From the NCBI RefSeq assembly GCF_003063665.1, contig NZ_NESF01000001.1:682001-746000 (forward strand): a DNA stretch of 64,000 nucleotides, in the 5' to 3' direction. Source of the stretch: Limnohabitans sp. Hippo3 (GTDB taxonomy: Bacteria > Pseudomonadota > Gammaproteobacteria > Burkholderiales > Burkholderiaceae_C). Positions 10,659 through 19,845 of the stretch are shown here, piece by piece. The notes below the pieces were generated by a model. That model ran no database searches. It was not told where the DNA came from and worked only from the letters and a program-made list of their open reading frames with translations. Within the stretch, counting starts at the first letter, position 1. Each line of letters opens with the position of its first letter. A program made the position numbers and the translations under genes.

Positions 10659-13600
10659 ATGAACAAATCATTCACAACAATCTGGTGCCATATTCGACAG
10701 TGCTGCGTCGTGGTTTCGGAGAAAACCCGTAGGCACGGGAAGAAGTCAAGTTGCGTTGCGGCCACAAGGCCTTCAAACACCATGCTTCTGGCAGGTCTGA
10801 TCATGGCTTCGCCAGTTTTTGCGATCGATCTGACAACACCATACGCAGACACAGTCATCACATCCACTGCAAACCCAATCACGCTCGTTCCATCGGCAGG
10901 ACCTAACGGAGTCAGCGGCAACACAGGAAGTTACAGTTGCAACCAGATGAGCTGGGGAGCTGCTTGTGCTGACTTCTACAGCTTTGGCTCCTATAACGTG
11001 TACAACCCCAGCAACGGTAGAAACGCCCCGGGTGGAGGGGCTTACCTGGACTTGGCGGTCACTGCCCCCACTGTTTTGGGTGTCACTGGAACGCCGGCCG
11101 CTTCGGGAACGTATGCCGTTTCAGTCACACAATTGGCCAGCGCGCAAGTGTGGAGCATGAGCAGTACGGATGCAACCAATGCCCCTATTACATCGACCAC
11201 CTATCTCAATGGTGGTAACCCTTTCCAATTGACTATCACCCCAACGGGGGTGGGGGCACCTGTTTCGTTGAATTTCGCAGCCAACACCACACTGGAACAA
11301 GTGCAAGCTGCTATTAATACAGCAGCCACAACACAAGGATCCAGTTTAGCGGGTTATACCGCCAGCATTGGGGATGCCGGGACAAGTAGCGCCCCCAATC
11401 TCGTATTGGGAATCGCGGGCAAATCCGGTGCAGGCAACGATTTCACGCTTGCTACAGACAGTTTAGGTTTGCAGTTTACTCTTCCGTCGCCAATCACATA
11501 CGATGGGGCAACCATAACCCCTCTCGGAGCGACATCTCAAGATGCGATCTACACGATCGGCAGTAACCCCTATACCTCCTCCACAAACACGGCGACATAC
11601 AGCGGTTTGACACTCAATTTTCTGAATACCGGAAGTTCAACGGTCAACATCACATCTTTGAGCAACACCATTGCAAATGGCTCAAATGGCTTGGCTGGGC
11701 AGGACAGCAATGGCATCTCGCCTGTGACCGTGACGACAAATAACATCGCCCTCACGGGCGTACAAACAGCTGTGACACTCTCATCCACAGGCGGTCAAGG
11801 GGGAGCTGCAGGCATTGGCGGTGCGGGTGGACAAGGTGGGTCTGGTGGGGCCGGCTACACAGAGACAATTCCACGTATCAATGTAATTGTCTTCCCTCCA
11901 CTCACAATTCCAGACACGGATGCGGTTGCAAGACAGGGCGGCATTGGTGGCAATGGTGCGCAAGGCGGTACCGGCGGCACGGGTCAAATCGGAGGCGCTG
12001 GTGGCAGTGTCTCACTCACGTTAAGTGCCGAATCCGCTACAGCTGGACGACTTGCATTGATGACTACGACCGGTGGACAAGGTGGCACAGGTGGTCAGGG
12101 CGGGTTTGGAGGCCAAGGTGGCACGGGTGCAGCCGCCGTAGGAGCAATCGAATCCAGCGACATCATGGCTGTGGTTGTTGGTGCGCCAGCCAATTTGGGC
12201 GGTTCGGGCGGCACGGGAGGCAGTGGTGGTATCGGCGGCACAGGTGGATCCGGTGGCATTCTTGTGCTGAACACCTCTGTGGTTAATGCCAACGTCAGCA
12301 CTGGTTATGAACTGAGGGCCATAGGCGGTCAAGGTGGCACAGGTGGCCAAGGTGGCCAAGGTGGTCAAGGTGGCACGGGTGGCGGTGGCATCACTTTTTA
12401 TGGCGACATGCTCGGTAACTACCAAGCCAGTGGTTCAGGTGGCGGCATTGGCGGCAACGGCTACATCGGCGGCATCGGTGGTACTGGAGGTGTTGGCGGT
12501 ACAGTGACTGTCACCAATGTCAATGGTGCCTTGAGCGTGACCGGCACAGGCATCCTCGCGCAAAGTATTGGCGGCAATGGTGGTACTGGTGGTCAAGGCG
12601 GTCAGGGTGGCCAAGGCGGTACAGGGGGGGCCGGTGATGGCAGCTTCATTGTTACGCGTTATTCAGAGGCAACAAGCGGTGGTCTTGGTGGCAACGCCCT
12701 CAACGGGGGCACTGGTGGTTCTGCAGGTGCTGGTGGAAGTGGCGGCACCGTGACAGTTGACAACTCCGTGTTGAATGGCACGGGTTCAATCACCGCAGGA
12801 GTGAACGCCATCCATGCTGCAAGTGTTGGCGGTATTGGCGGTGTAGGAGGCATGGGTGGTACGGGCGGCACTGGTGGCACTGGTGGTGCTGCTGGCTATG
12901 CATCACCTAACGCCGATCTTGTTTACTCAGGCGTTAACGGCACACCCGGAACTGGAGGCAATGGCGGCAGCGGTGGTGCAGGCGGCAACGGTGGCAATGG
13001 CGGTAACGGTGGGTTGGTTACTGTGACCAATACTCAAACTTTGAGGACCATGGGCACCATCTACTCTTCGGCCGTTCTGGCAGAAAGTTTGGGCGCTATT
13101 GGTGGCCAAGGTGGCGATGCAGGTGCTGCAGGTGCTGCAGGTACCGGTGGTGCTGCGGGCTTAAGTACAAGCTCAACAAATAACGTGGTTTCATGTCTGG
13201 GTGGCGCACTCTTGAGTGGTACATGCACGCGCACACTTTCATGGGCACAAGGAGCCAGCGGCAGCAATGGCAGTGCAGGCACTGTATTGGGCTCCGCCAG
13301 CCTCATGGGTGGCAGCGGCGGTGATGTCGACATCAACAACGCTGGTTATATTGCCACCATTGGGACCCGATCAGACGGCATCACTGCATTAAGTATGGGC
13401 GGGGTTTATGGATTGGACTCATTCAACGCCAACAACATTTATTGGCAAGGCCTGCCCGCTGGAGCGCAATCCGGTAGTGGGGGTAACGTGAATGTCAGTA
13501 ACAGTGCGATCACTACAACGAGTGGTAACAATTCAGCATCGATCATGGCACTCAGCATTGGTTCTGGGTATGGATCAGGTGCTGTCACTGCAGCGAACAC

Positions 13601-16190
13601 AGGGACATTGTTCACTTCCGGCAACGATGCGCCTGCCTTGGTGGCAGCCAGTCGCGTTTATGCCGTCAATGGCCTGACAGGAGCGGATGCGGGAAATGTC
13701 ACGGCCAGCAACATCAGCGGCACGATCTTCAGCAGTGGCATGCGCTCAACAGGCGTGATCGCTGAGAGCAGCTCCAGCATAGGTTCAGCTGGTCATGTGA
13801 CTGTAGACAGCACAGGCGGCACCATTTCTGTGTCCGGGTCGGGCGATGCCTCGGCCATTTTTGCACTCAGCAATGCTGGTGGATCAGGCTCGACGGCAGG
13901 CAATGTTTCTGCGATCAACGCCAATGGCACGATTGTCAGCACAACAGCAGGCACACAGGCGGCTGTCGATCTGCGCAGCATTTCAGTCTCAGGGAATGCC
14001 GGCTCGATATTGTTTGATAACAGACACGGCTCTGTGACTTCGGACAACACTGGCACAGCGATTTACCTGTTGAGCAGTGCTGATACCTCGAGTGGTTTAG
14101 CAATGAATTTGCTGATTGGATACGGTAAGTCCGCTTATGGAAATCAGGCTACAAATTACAACATGGCGGTTCTAAATCACAGCACCATCATCTCAACGGC
14201 ACCAGGAAGTACTGCCGTGACTTTGGAAAGCACCGGCTTCACTGACGGCAATATTTATTTGGAAAACGGCGGCTTGATTCAAGGCGGTGCCGGTGGTTCT
14301 GCCATCGCTTTGCTGGGAGGCAATAACAATCTAGTGGTCAATGACAGCAGTCTGGACCCCAATGACAAAGCCATCATCCGCACTGCGGGAACAGTTTTTG
14401 ACACGGTGATCACAGGTACAAGCGGCCATGACGCCATCCAGAACTTGAACGGTGGAACCATCGTCGGCTCAGTTCATCTCGGCAGCGGTAACAACAGCTT
14501 CCTTAACGGCAGCGGCTCAATGTACCTCCCGGGTAACACCATCTATTTAGGTTCAGGTAATCTCTTTTCCAACAGTGGCTATTTATCCCCAGGTGGTCTC
14601 AATACTGTGATGTCGGCGTCCAATGCCAATGGGGTGACTGCGTTGACAGGCAATTTCAGCCAGTCAGCCACTGGTCACCTGGTGATGGATGCGAACTTCT
14701 CTACAGGATCAGTACGTGACGATTACATGGACTTCGTGTCCGTTAGTGGTGCAGCTTCATTGGGCGGCTTTGTCACCATCAACCCCTCAACTGGCGCCGC
14801 CAAACCTGGTAAGTTCAGTTTTCCGATGATGACTTCGGCGGGAGTTATGACAGCGGGTGGCATTTCCGTATTTCCAACTTTTGCCAACGGCAAGCCTTCG
14901 ACCACTGTGGTGTTCCAACCCTCTCTCTCCGTTTACGGCACAAGTGACAGCGACCCCAACACCTTTAACCTGAGCGGTCTCAACACCAGCAGTCCGACGG
15001 TCAACACCCTGTACCTCAATTACAGCGTCGATTACGCGCCATCCTGGCTGGCACCCAATCAGAAGTCATACGCTAACATGGTCAACCAAATACAGACCAG
15101 AGGTGTACCGACCTACCAGCCTATCGCCGCTGAGCTTTTAGGTATCAGTGACCCAACGCTGTACAGACAAGCCATCGACTCCTTAACGGGTGAAGGTACA
15201 ACAGCTGCACAGCAGCTGGCCTTTGACGCGCGCAAGGCATTTGGTCAGAACATAGCCGATGAATCCAGTGTCTTGATCGATTGTTCTACTGGAATTTACG
15301 CCAAGATCGACCAATGCGGTCAAGAGCAACGTTCATGGATCAGCTACAACTACGGATCACGTGACCGTGATGGTGGCTATTCCAACCCCTATGGACACAG
15401 CTACAACTCAGCATCGGTCAAGAACACTGGCGGTGCCGTGGCGATAGGTCAAGAGCGCTTGCTCTCGACAAATCAAGTCTTTGGCTGGGCATTGGGGGTT
15501 GATCTTTCCAAATACAACGTGGCAGATCGGTGGACAAGCGGTTCAGTTGATTCTTTGAACTTTGCGCTTTATGGCATGCAAAAATTTCAAAACAGCCTGT
15601 ACATCAAAGGTATGGTTTTGAGTGGACACACGGAAAACTCCTCAAACCGTATCGCCATGGGACGCAGCATCACTGGCACCAACACTTCAAACTCTCTGGG
15701 TGCACGGGTCGAATTGGGGCTGAAACTTCAGGTGCTAAAACCCGAAGCCGGTTTGCATGAATTTGTGAACGTGACTCCCTTTGTGGCGTACCAACATGAC
15801 CGTCAACGGATGACTGCATACAGCGAATCCGACAATACATGGGGTAATTATTATCCTCAACATCGCAGCTTCAGTTCTGTAACAAGTTTGGGGGTTAAAG
15901 TTGAAGGCAAATATGTTTCCGAAGCGGGAACAAATTTTTCGCCATTCATCAAATACATGTACTCGCATGAGGCTAACGCTGCACGCTCACTGACTGGTTC
16001 ACCATTGTCTGCACGCGACTTTTCCTACTCAGTCGCTGGCTTGCCTGCTGCACAGTACATTTCTAGTATCGATGTAGCGGTTGATGTCGATACGGCCAAA
16101 AATCAAGCTTTACGGATGGGTCTGAGTGCTGCTAGAGGGGACGGAACGTCGGTCAACTCTTTGCAAATCAAATACATGCAACGCTTCTGA
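10659..16190 (+). CDS. Large type V autotransporter with FliD-like module and glycine-rich passenger
   Basis: An 1843-residue protein. The start MNKSFTTIWCHIRQ...VVSEKTRRHGK is an ESPR-type extended signal peptide, followed by a second hydrophobic stretch ending at PVFA. Residues about 140-335 resemble flagellar cap FliD: a GTYAVSVTQLASAQ strand, a TTLEQVQAAIN helix, LVLGIAGKSGAGNDFTL, and later DAIYTIGSNPYTSSTN with GLTLNFLNTGSSTVNI. Residues about 375-850 are long GGQGGTGGQGG-type tracts broken by short beta-strand segments. A beta-helix-like region follows. The last about 275 residues form an autotransporter beta-barrel ending in YMQRF with terminal Phe. A two-Cys segment (DCSTGIYAKIDQC) precedes the barrel. 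The product should be an outer-membrane-anchored surface fibre. Confidence 0.9.
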   Translation: MNKSFTTIWCHIRQCCVVVSEKTRRHGKKSSCVAATRPSNTMLLAGLIMASPVFAIDLTTPYADTVITSTANPITLVPSAGPNGVSGNTGSYSCNQMSWGAACADFYSFGSYNVYNPSNGRNAPGGGAYLDLAVTAPTVLGVTGTPAASGTYAVSVTQLASAQVWSMSSTDATNAPITSTTYLNGGNPFQLTITPTGVGAPVSLNFAANTTLEQVQAAINTAATTQGSSLAGYTASIGDAGTSSAPNLVLGIAGKSGAGNDFTLATDSLGLQFTLPSPITYDGATITPLGATSQDAIYTIGSNPYTSSTNTATYSGLTLNFLNTGSSTVNITSLSNTIANGSNGLAGQDSNGISPVTVTTNNIALTGVQTAVTLSSTGGQGGAAGIGGAGGQGGSGGAGYTETIPRINVIVFPPLTIPDTDAVARQGGIGGNGAQGGTGGTGQIGGAGGSVSLTLSAESATAGRLALMTTTGGQGGTGGQGGFGGQGGTGAAAVGAIESSDIMAVVVGAPANLGGSGGTGGSGGIGGTGGSGGILVLNTSVVNANVSTGYELRAIGGQGGTGGQGGQGGQGGTGGGGITFYGDMLGNYQASGSGGGIGGNGYIGGIGGTGGVGGTVTVTNVNGALSVTGTGILAQSIGGNGGTGGQGGQGGQGGTGGAGDGSFIVTRYSEATSGGLGGNALNGGTGGSAGAGGSGGTVTVDNSVLNGTGSITAGVNAIHAASVGGIGGVGGMGGTGGTGGTGGAAGYASPNADLVYSGVNGTPGTGGNGGSGGAGGNGGNGGNGGLVTVTNTQTLRTMGTIYSSAVLAESLGAIGGQGGDAGAAGAAGTGGAAGLSTSSTNNVVSCLGGALLSGTCTRTLSWAQGASGSNGSAGTVLGSASLMGGSGGDVDINNAGYIATIGTRSDGITALSMGGVYGLDSFNANNIYWQGLPAGAQSGSGGNVNVSNSAITTTSGNNSASIMALSIGSGYGSGAVTAANTGTLFTSGNDAPALVAASRVYAVNGLTGADAGNVTASNISGTIFSSGMRSTGVIAESSSSIGSAGHVTVDSTGGTISVSGSGDASAIFALSNAGGSGSTAGNVSAINANGTIVSTTAGTQAAVDLRSISVSGNAGSILFDNRHGSVTSDNTGTAIYLLSSADTSSGLAMNLLIGYGKSAYGNQATNYNMAVLNHSTIISTAPGSTAVTLESTGFTDGNIYLENGGLIQGGAGGSAIALLGGNNNLVVNDSSLDPNDKAIIRTAGTVFDTVITGTSGHDAIQNLNGGTIVGSVHLGSGNNSFLNGSGSMYLPGNTIYLGSGNLFSNSGYLSPGGLNTVMSASNANGVTALTGNFSQSATGHLVMDANFSTGSVRDDYMDFVSVSGAASLGGFVTINPSTGAAKPGKFSFPMMTSAGVMTAGGISVFPTFANGKPSTTVVFQPSLSVYGTSDSDPNTFNLSGLNTSSPTVNTLYLNYSVDYAPSWLAPNQKSYANMVNQIQTRGVPTYQPIAAELLGISDPTLYRQAIDSLTGEGTTAAQQLAFDARKAFGQNIADESSVLIDCSTGIYAKIDQCGQEQRSWISYNYGSRDRDGGYSNPYGHSYNSASVKNTGGAVAIGQERLLSTNQVFGWALGVDLSKYNVADRWTSGSVDSLNFALYGMQKFQNSLYIKGMVLSGHTENSSNRIAMGRSITGTNTSNSLGARVELGLKLQVLKPEAGLHEFVNVTPFVAYQHDRQRMTAYSESDNTWGNYYPQHRSFSSVTSLGVKVEGKYVSEAGTNFSPFIKYMYSHEANAARSLTGSPLSARDFSYSVAGLPAAQYISSIDVAVDVDTAKNQALRMGLSAARGDGTSVNSLQIKYMQRF

Positions 16191-16228
16191 TGGATTGGAT
16201 AGGGGCAACCATAATTCAACGCCATTCT

Positions 16229-16259
16229 CATATCCGATGCTCATAGAGCATTGGATATG
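16229..16259 (+). terminator. Strong hairpin after the autotransporter gene
   Basis: A 14-bp inverted repeat (CATATCCGATGCTC pairing with GAGCATTGGATATG, one G-U pair) closes a 3-base loop. There is no U-tract on the plus strand, so it is not a classical intrinsic terminator. It lies 38 bp after the stop codon and may mark the end of the message or stabilise its 3' end. The region from 16260 to 16316 shows nothing further. Confidence 0.4.
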
Positions 16260-16316
16260 TCGGTTAACATGTTTGGAGGGATTCGGGATTTCTCGTGCAA
16301 AAAGTCAGCGTGATCC

Positions 16317-16718
16317 TTATTGCAGCCCCTGCCTTGAGGCCTTGATCTTCGACTGCATCGCCTTGCCCTCCAACCGCCGCTGCACCGAGCCATAAGTGGG
16401 CTTGGTGGCTTTGCGCGGTTTGGGCGGCTTGGCATATTGGTCCAGCGTTTCGTACAGCCGTGCCCAGGCATCCAAGCGGTTGGCTTCTTGGGTGCGGTGG
16501 CGCTGGGCCTTGAGGATGAACACGCCTTCTTGCGTCAGGCGGCTGTCGCCCGACTGCAGCCAACGCTGCTTGACGTCGTCGGGCAAGGATGAGCCCGCCA
16601 CATCAAAGCGCAGCTGGATGGCACTGGAGACTTTGTTGACGTTTTGCCCGCCAGGGCCTTGCGCCCGAATGGCGCTCATCTCCACTTCAGCGTCGTCGAT
16701 GTGCAGGGTGTGTTTCAT
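16317..16718 (-). CDS. arfB: Alternative ribosome-rescue factor, peptidyl-tRNA hydrolase
   Basis: A 133-residue protein with the class-I release-factor GGQ loop (RAQGPGGQNVNKV) and a basic C-terminal tail (KPRKATKPTYGSVQRRLEGKAMQSKIK). That combination defines ArfB/YaeJ, which hydrolyses peptidyl-tRNA on ribosomes stalled without a stop codon. The ATG at 16718 is preferred. An in-frame TTG at 16739 would add seven residues but lies against a REP-like element. It is the last gene of the minus-strand run after nuo. Confidence 0.9.
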   Translation of the reverse strand: MKHTLHIDDAEVEMSAIRAQGPGGQNVNKVSSAIQLRFDVAGSSLPDDVKQRWLQSGDSRLTQEGVFILKAQRHRTQEANRLDAWARLYETLDQYAKPPKPRKATKPTYGSVQRRLEGKAMQSKIKASRQGLQ

Positions 16719-16740
16719 GTTGCCGTCTTTTCTCTGCAAG

Positions 16741-16808
16741 AGGTCGCCCCTGCGGCCGAAAATATTTTTGGTAAGGCCATCATTCGCGAGCGGGGGCTCG
16801 CTCCCACA
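16741..16808. repeat. REP-like composite element (two palindromes)
   Basis: Two short imperfect palindromes lie between arfB and the DUF1178 gene. One is the GGTCGCCCCTGCGGCC type at about 16742-16757. The other is a GCGAGC/GCTCGC stem at 16781-16808. Related pairs recur in recC, and the second palindrome alone recurs beside and inside recD. The arrangement resembles a REPIN. Confidence 0.7.
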
Positions 16809-16852
16809 CAGTCACTTTCACCACGATCCCGCATCGCGCACGGGCGCTGCAT

Positions 16853-17374
16853 TTATTGCAGCGAGCCCTTGAGGTTTTCAGGAATGGGCAAGGGCATGAC
16901 CTCGATACCCTCTTCCAACAAAGCCTCAGTTTCTTCGCGGGTGGCTTGGCCCCGGATGTTGCGCTCTTCGCGTTCGCCGTAATGGATTTTGCGGGCCTCC
17001 TCGGCAAACTTGGGGCCGACATCTTCGGTGTTGGCCATGACGTGGCGGACCATGTTCATCATGGCCACATGCATTTGCTGCAAAGTGTCGGGGGCCAACG
17101 CAAGATCTTCGCTTGCGGGGCTCGCGCCTTGGGGAGCAGGCACCGCTGAGGCCTGGGCACTTGCTGCAGCATCACCCGAGTTTGCGGATGCAGCCGGGGC
17201 CACGCCGTGTCCCAGGTTCAAGCGTGGTGCCGAGAGCATTTTGACAATCTCGCTGTCGTTGCACACCGGGCACGTGACCAAGCCCCGCGCACGCTGCGTG
17301 TCGTAGTCGTCTTGCGAGCCAAACCAGCCTTCAAAGCTGTGGCCCTGCGAACATTGAAGGTCGAGGACTTTCAT
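16853..17374 (-). CDS. DUF1178 family protein
   Basis: A 173-residue cytosolic protein. The N-terminus carries MKVLDLQCSQGHSFEGWF and a second pair in CPVCNDSEIVKMLSAPRL, giving a zinc-ribbon-like C-x-x-C plus upstream Cys/His typical of DUF1178 (PF06676). An Ala-rich linker at about 60-95 separates this from a helical C-terminus. The function of the family is not known. It follows the NUDIX gene by 12 bp, in the conserved tail of the nuo region. Confidence 0.85.
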   Translation of the reverse strand: MKVLDLQCSQGHSFEGWFGSQDDYDTQRARGLVTCPVCNDSEIVKMLSAPRLNLGHGVAPAASANSGDAAASAQASAVPAPQGASPASEDLALAPDTLQQMHVAMMNMVRHVMANTEDVGPKFAEEARKIHYGEREERNIRGQATREETEALLEEGIEVMPLPIPENLKGSLQ

Positions 17375-17386
17375 GGGCGGTGTGTT

Positions 17387-17971
17387 TCAGGGCAAGGATT
17401 GCCAAGTCAGCGGCCATTGGCCTGACAGGGTATTTTGCAACCAAAGCGCACCGGTGAGGGTTTTGGCATCGGTGACTTGCCCGTCCCGGCACCAGGCCAT
17501 CAACTGCGCGGGCGTGGCGGTGAACACGTCCAGAAACTCTTCAGCATCGAGTTGCCGTTCGCCCAGGCTCAGGTCTTTGGCAAACCAGATCTCGATCACC
17601 TCGGTCGAGTAAGCAATCACCGGGTGCAACACCCCTGCCCTCGCCCACTGGCGCGCGCTGTAGCCGGTTTCTTCGAACAGCTCGCGCTGAGCGCACCACC
17701 AAGGGTCTTCACCTGCATCGAGCTTTCCCGCGGGGAACTCAATCATGACTTGCCCCACCGGGTAACGGTATTGGCGCTCCAGCACCAGGCGCATGCCCTC
17801 GGGTGTGTCCAGCATGGGGATGACCATGACCGCACCGGGGTGGACCACATATTCACGCGTGGCCAGGGCCTGATTCGGCAGGCGTACCGTGTCGCGAAAG
17901 GCGTGGAGGAAATGGCCGTGCAGCAACTCTTGCTGGCTGACCCTGTGCTCGATCAGATGATCGTCAGACAT
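17387..17971 (-). CDS. NUDIX hydrolase, ADP-ribose pyrophosphatase-like
   Basis: A 194-residue enzyme with a full NUDIX box: GKLDAGE, seven residues, then RELFEETGY, matching G-x5-E-x7-REUxEExGU. The upstream VLERQYRYPVGQVMIEFPAG stretch is typical of ADP-ribose/nucleoside diphosphate-sugar pyrophosphatases. Substrate cannot be fixed from sequence. It lies 24 bp after the DUF2818 gene and 12 bp before the DUF1178 gene, so co-transcription with the end of nuo is likely. Confidence 0.9.
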   Translation of the reverse strand: MSDDHLIEHRVSQQELLHGHFLHAFRDTVRLPNQALATREYVVHPGAVMVIPMLDTPEGMRLVLERQYRYPVGQVMIEFPAGKLDAGEDPWWCAQRELFEETGYSARQWARAGVLHPVIAYSTEVIEIWFAKDLSLGERQLDAEEFLDVFTATPAQLMAWCRDGQVTDAKTLTGALWLQNTLSGQWPLTWQSLP

Positions 17972-17995
17972 GCGTGTGTGCTGACCGGCAGGCGT

Positions 17996-18298
17996 TCAAT
18001 GCTTGCGGTGCATCAGGTAGCGGTAGACAAAACCCGGGAAGGCCAGCGTCACAAACATGGTGCCAGTGACCGCGTAAAACTCCCAGCCTTGGGGTGCGAT
18101 CTGACCGCTGTGATTTTCAAGTGCCAGGCCGATACCGCCGACCACAAAGTACAGCACCACCATTTCGGCCAAACGCCAATGCAGTGGTTTGGAGCTGCGC
18201 TGCGGCCCCACCAAAAAAATACGCTGGTTGGCAAACGGCAAATTGGCAGCCAGCAAAGCCAAGACCACCAAAAAACCGATTTGCGCAGAAACAGACAT
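17996..18298 (-). CDS. DUF2818 family small membrane protein
   Basis: A 100-residue protein starting MSVSAQIGFLVVLALLAANLPF, with three hydrophobic segments (N-terminal, VVLYFVVGGIGLALE, and VTGTMFVTLAFPGFVYRYL). This matches DUF2818, which in betaproteobacteria regularly follows nuoN. The ATG at 18298 is chosen because it lies 10 bp after nuoN; an upstream in-frame start would run into nuoN. A role in complex I assembly or stability is only suggested by position. Confidence 0.85.
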   Translation of the reverse strand: MSVSAQIGFLVVLALLAANLPFANQRIFLVGPQRSSKPLHWRLAEMVVLYFVVGGIGLALENHSGQIAPQGWEFYAVTGTMFVTLAFPGFVYRYLMHRKH

Positions 18299-18308
18299 GC
18301 TGCGCCGA

Positions 18309-19796
18309 TCAGATGGCCAGCATGCTGGCCACAGCGTTGGCACACAGGGCCATCAAAGCGCCCGGCACGATGCCCAGCGCCAAAACCAGCAAACCATTGA
18401 CCGACAAGACCACACGCACATCGGTGGTGGCCGAGACGGTGGTGGCTGTCACTGGCTCGTCAAAGTACATGACCTTGACCACGCGCAAGTAATAGAAGGC
18501 ACCGATCAGGGACATGATGACCGCAAAGATCGCCAAGCCCATGTAGAAGCCCTGACCCGAGACGATGAGCGACTGCAACACAGACAGCTTGGCATAGAAG
18601 CCGACCATCGGCGGGATGCCCGCCATCGAGAACAGACAGATCGCCATCACGCCCGCGTACAAGGGGCTGCGTTGGTTCAAACCGGCCAGATCGGTGATTT
18701 CTTCGCTCTCAAAACCTTGACGCGCCAGCAACATGATCACGCCGAAAGCCGCCAAAGTGGTGAGCACATAAGACACCGTGTAGAACATGGCCGAGCTGTA
18801 GGCATTGGCTGCCAGAATAGTTTGGCCGTTGATGACCCCAGCCACAAAACCCAACAGCACAAAACCCATCTGCGCAATGGTCGAGTAGGCCAACATGCGC
18901 TTGAGGTTGGTCTGGGCAATGGCGGCCAGGTTACCGACCAGCAAAGAGCCAATGGCCAACAGCGACAACATTTGCTGCCAATCAAATGCCAAAGGCAACA
19001 AGCCTTCGACAAGCAAACGCATCATGATGGCGAATGCGGCCAATTTGGGTGCGCCACCGATCATCAGGGTAATGGCCGTGGGTGCGCCTTGGTAGACGTC
19101 GGGGATCCACATGTGGAAAGGCACCGCACCGATCTTGAAAGCCAGACCGGCCACGATGAACACCAGACCGAACACCAGCACCTGGTGGTTGACCTGACCT
19201 GTGGCAATGGCCTTGAGCACCTCAGACAACTCCAGGCTGCCCGTTGCGCCGTACATCATGGACATGCCGTACAGCAAGAAGCCCGAAGCCATGGCACCCA
19301 GCACAAAGTACTTCATGGCCGCTTCGGTCGCTTGCGTGTGGTCACGGCGCAGGGCCACCAGGGCGTAGCTGGACAGCGTCAGCAGCTCCAGGCCCAGGTA
19401 AATCACGATGAAGTTCTGACCCGAGATCATGAAACTCATGCCCAGCAAGGCAAACAGGCTCAGGCTGAACAGCTCGCCGCCACGCAGCATGTCGCGGTCG
19501 GCTGCATAAGGACGCGAATAAACCAGGGTCACCATGACGGCGATGGTGGCAAAGCACTTGAGCCAGTGGCCCATGGGATCACTGACCACCAGACGGCCAA
19601 AGCCGTACAGCGTCTGCCCGGCATCGGCATACATGGCGTGCAGCCAGGCCACACCGCCCAAAGACAACAAGGTCAGCACATAGGTGGCGGTGCGCTTGGG
19701 GCTTTTCACGAAGAGGTCGACCAGCGCGATCACGCAAGCCATGACCAGCAACACGATCTCGGGGTAAACCGTCATCCAGCTGGAGTTGTCCATCAT
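18309..19796 (-). CDS. nuoN: NADH-quinone oxidoreductase subunit N
   Basis: A 495-residue polytopic inner-membrane protein, one of the three antiporter-like proton-pumping subunits of complex I. The conserved core HFKIGAVPFHMWIPDVYQG-like segment is visible (FKIGAVPFHMWIPD), as is the KRMLAYSTIAQMG helix with its conserved lysine. Length is normal. It is the last canonical nuo gene, 49 bp after nuoM. Confidence 0.97.
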   Translation of the reverse strand: MMDNSSWMTVYPEIVLLVMACVIALVDLFVKSPKRTATYVLTLLSLGGVAWLHAMYADAGQTLYGFGRLVVSDPMGHWLKCFATIAVMVTLVYSRPYAADRDMLRGGELFSLSLFALLGMSFMISGQNFIVIYLGLELLTLSSYALVALRRDHTQATEAAMKYFVLGAMASGFLLYGMSMMYGATGSLELSEVLKAIATGQVNHQVLVFGLVFIVAGLAFKIGAVPFHMWIPDVYQGAPTAITLMIGGAPKLAAFAIMMRLLVEGLLPLAFDWQQMLSLLAIGSLLVGNLAAIAQTNLKRMLAYSTIAQMGFVLLGFVAGVINGQTILAANAYSSAMFYTVSYVLTTLAAFGVIMLLARQGFESEEITDLAGLNQRSPLYAGVMAICLFSMAGIPPMVGFYAKLSVLQSLIVSGQGFYMGLAIFAVIMSLIGAFYYLRVVKVMYFDEPVTATTVSATTDVRVVLSVNGLLVLALGIVPGALMALCANAVASMLAI

Positions 19797-19845
19797 CTGT
19801 GTTCTCTCAATTTTCTAATCAGGCGAAACGTTCGATGCCCACTGC

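Noticed and set aside
12659-12880. Minus-strand PPVPPVPP-type frame inside the autotransporter gene
   Set aside because: Antisense of the Gly-Gly-x repeats; Pro-rich only because glycine codons read as proline codons on the other strand.
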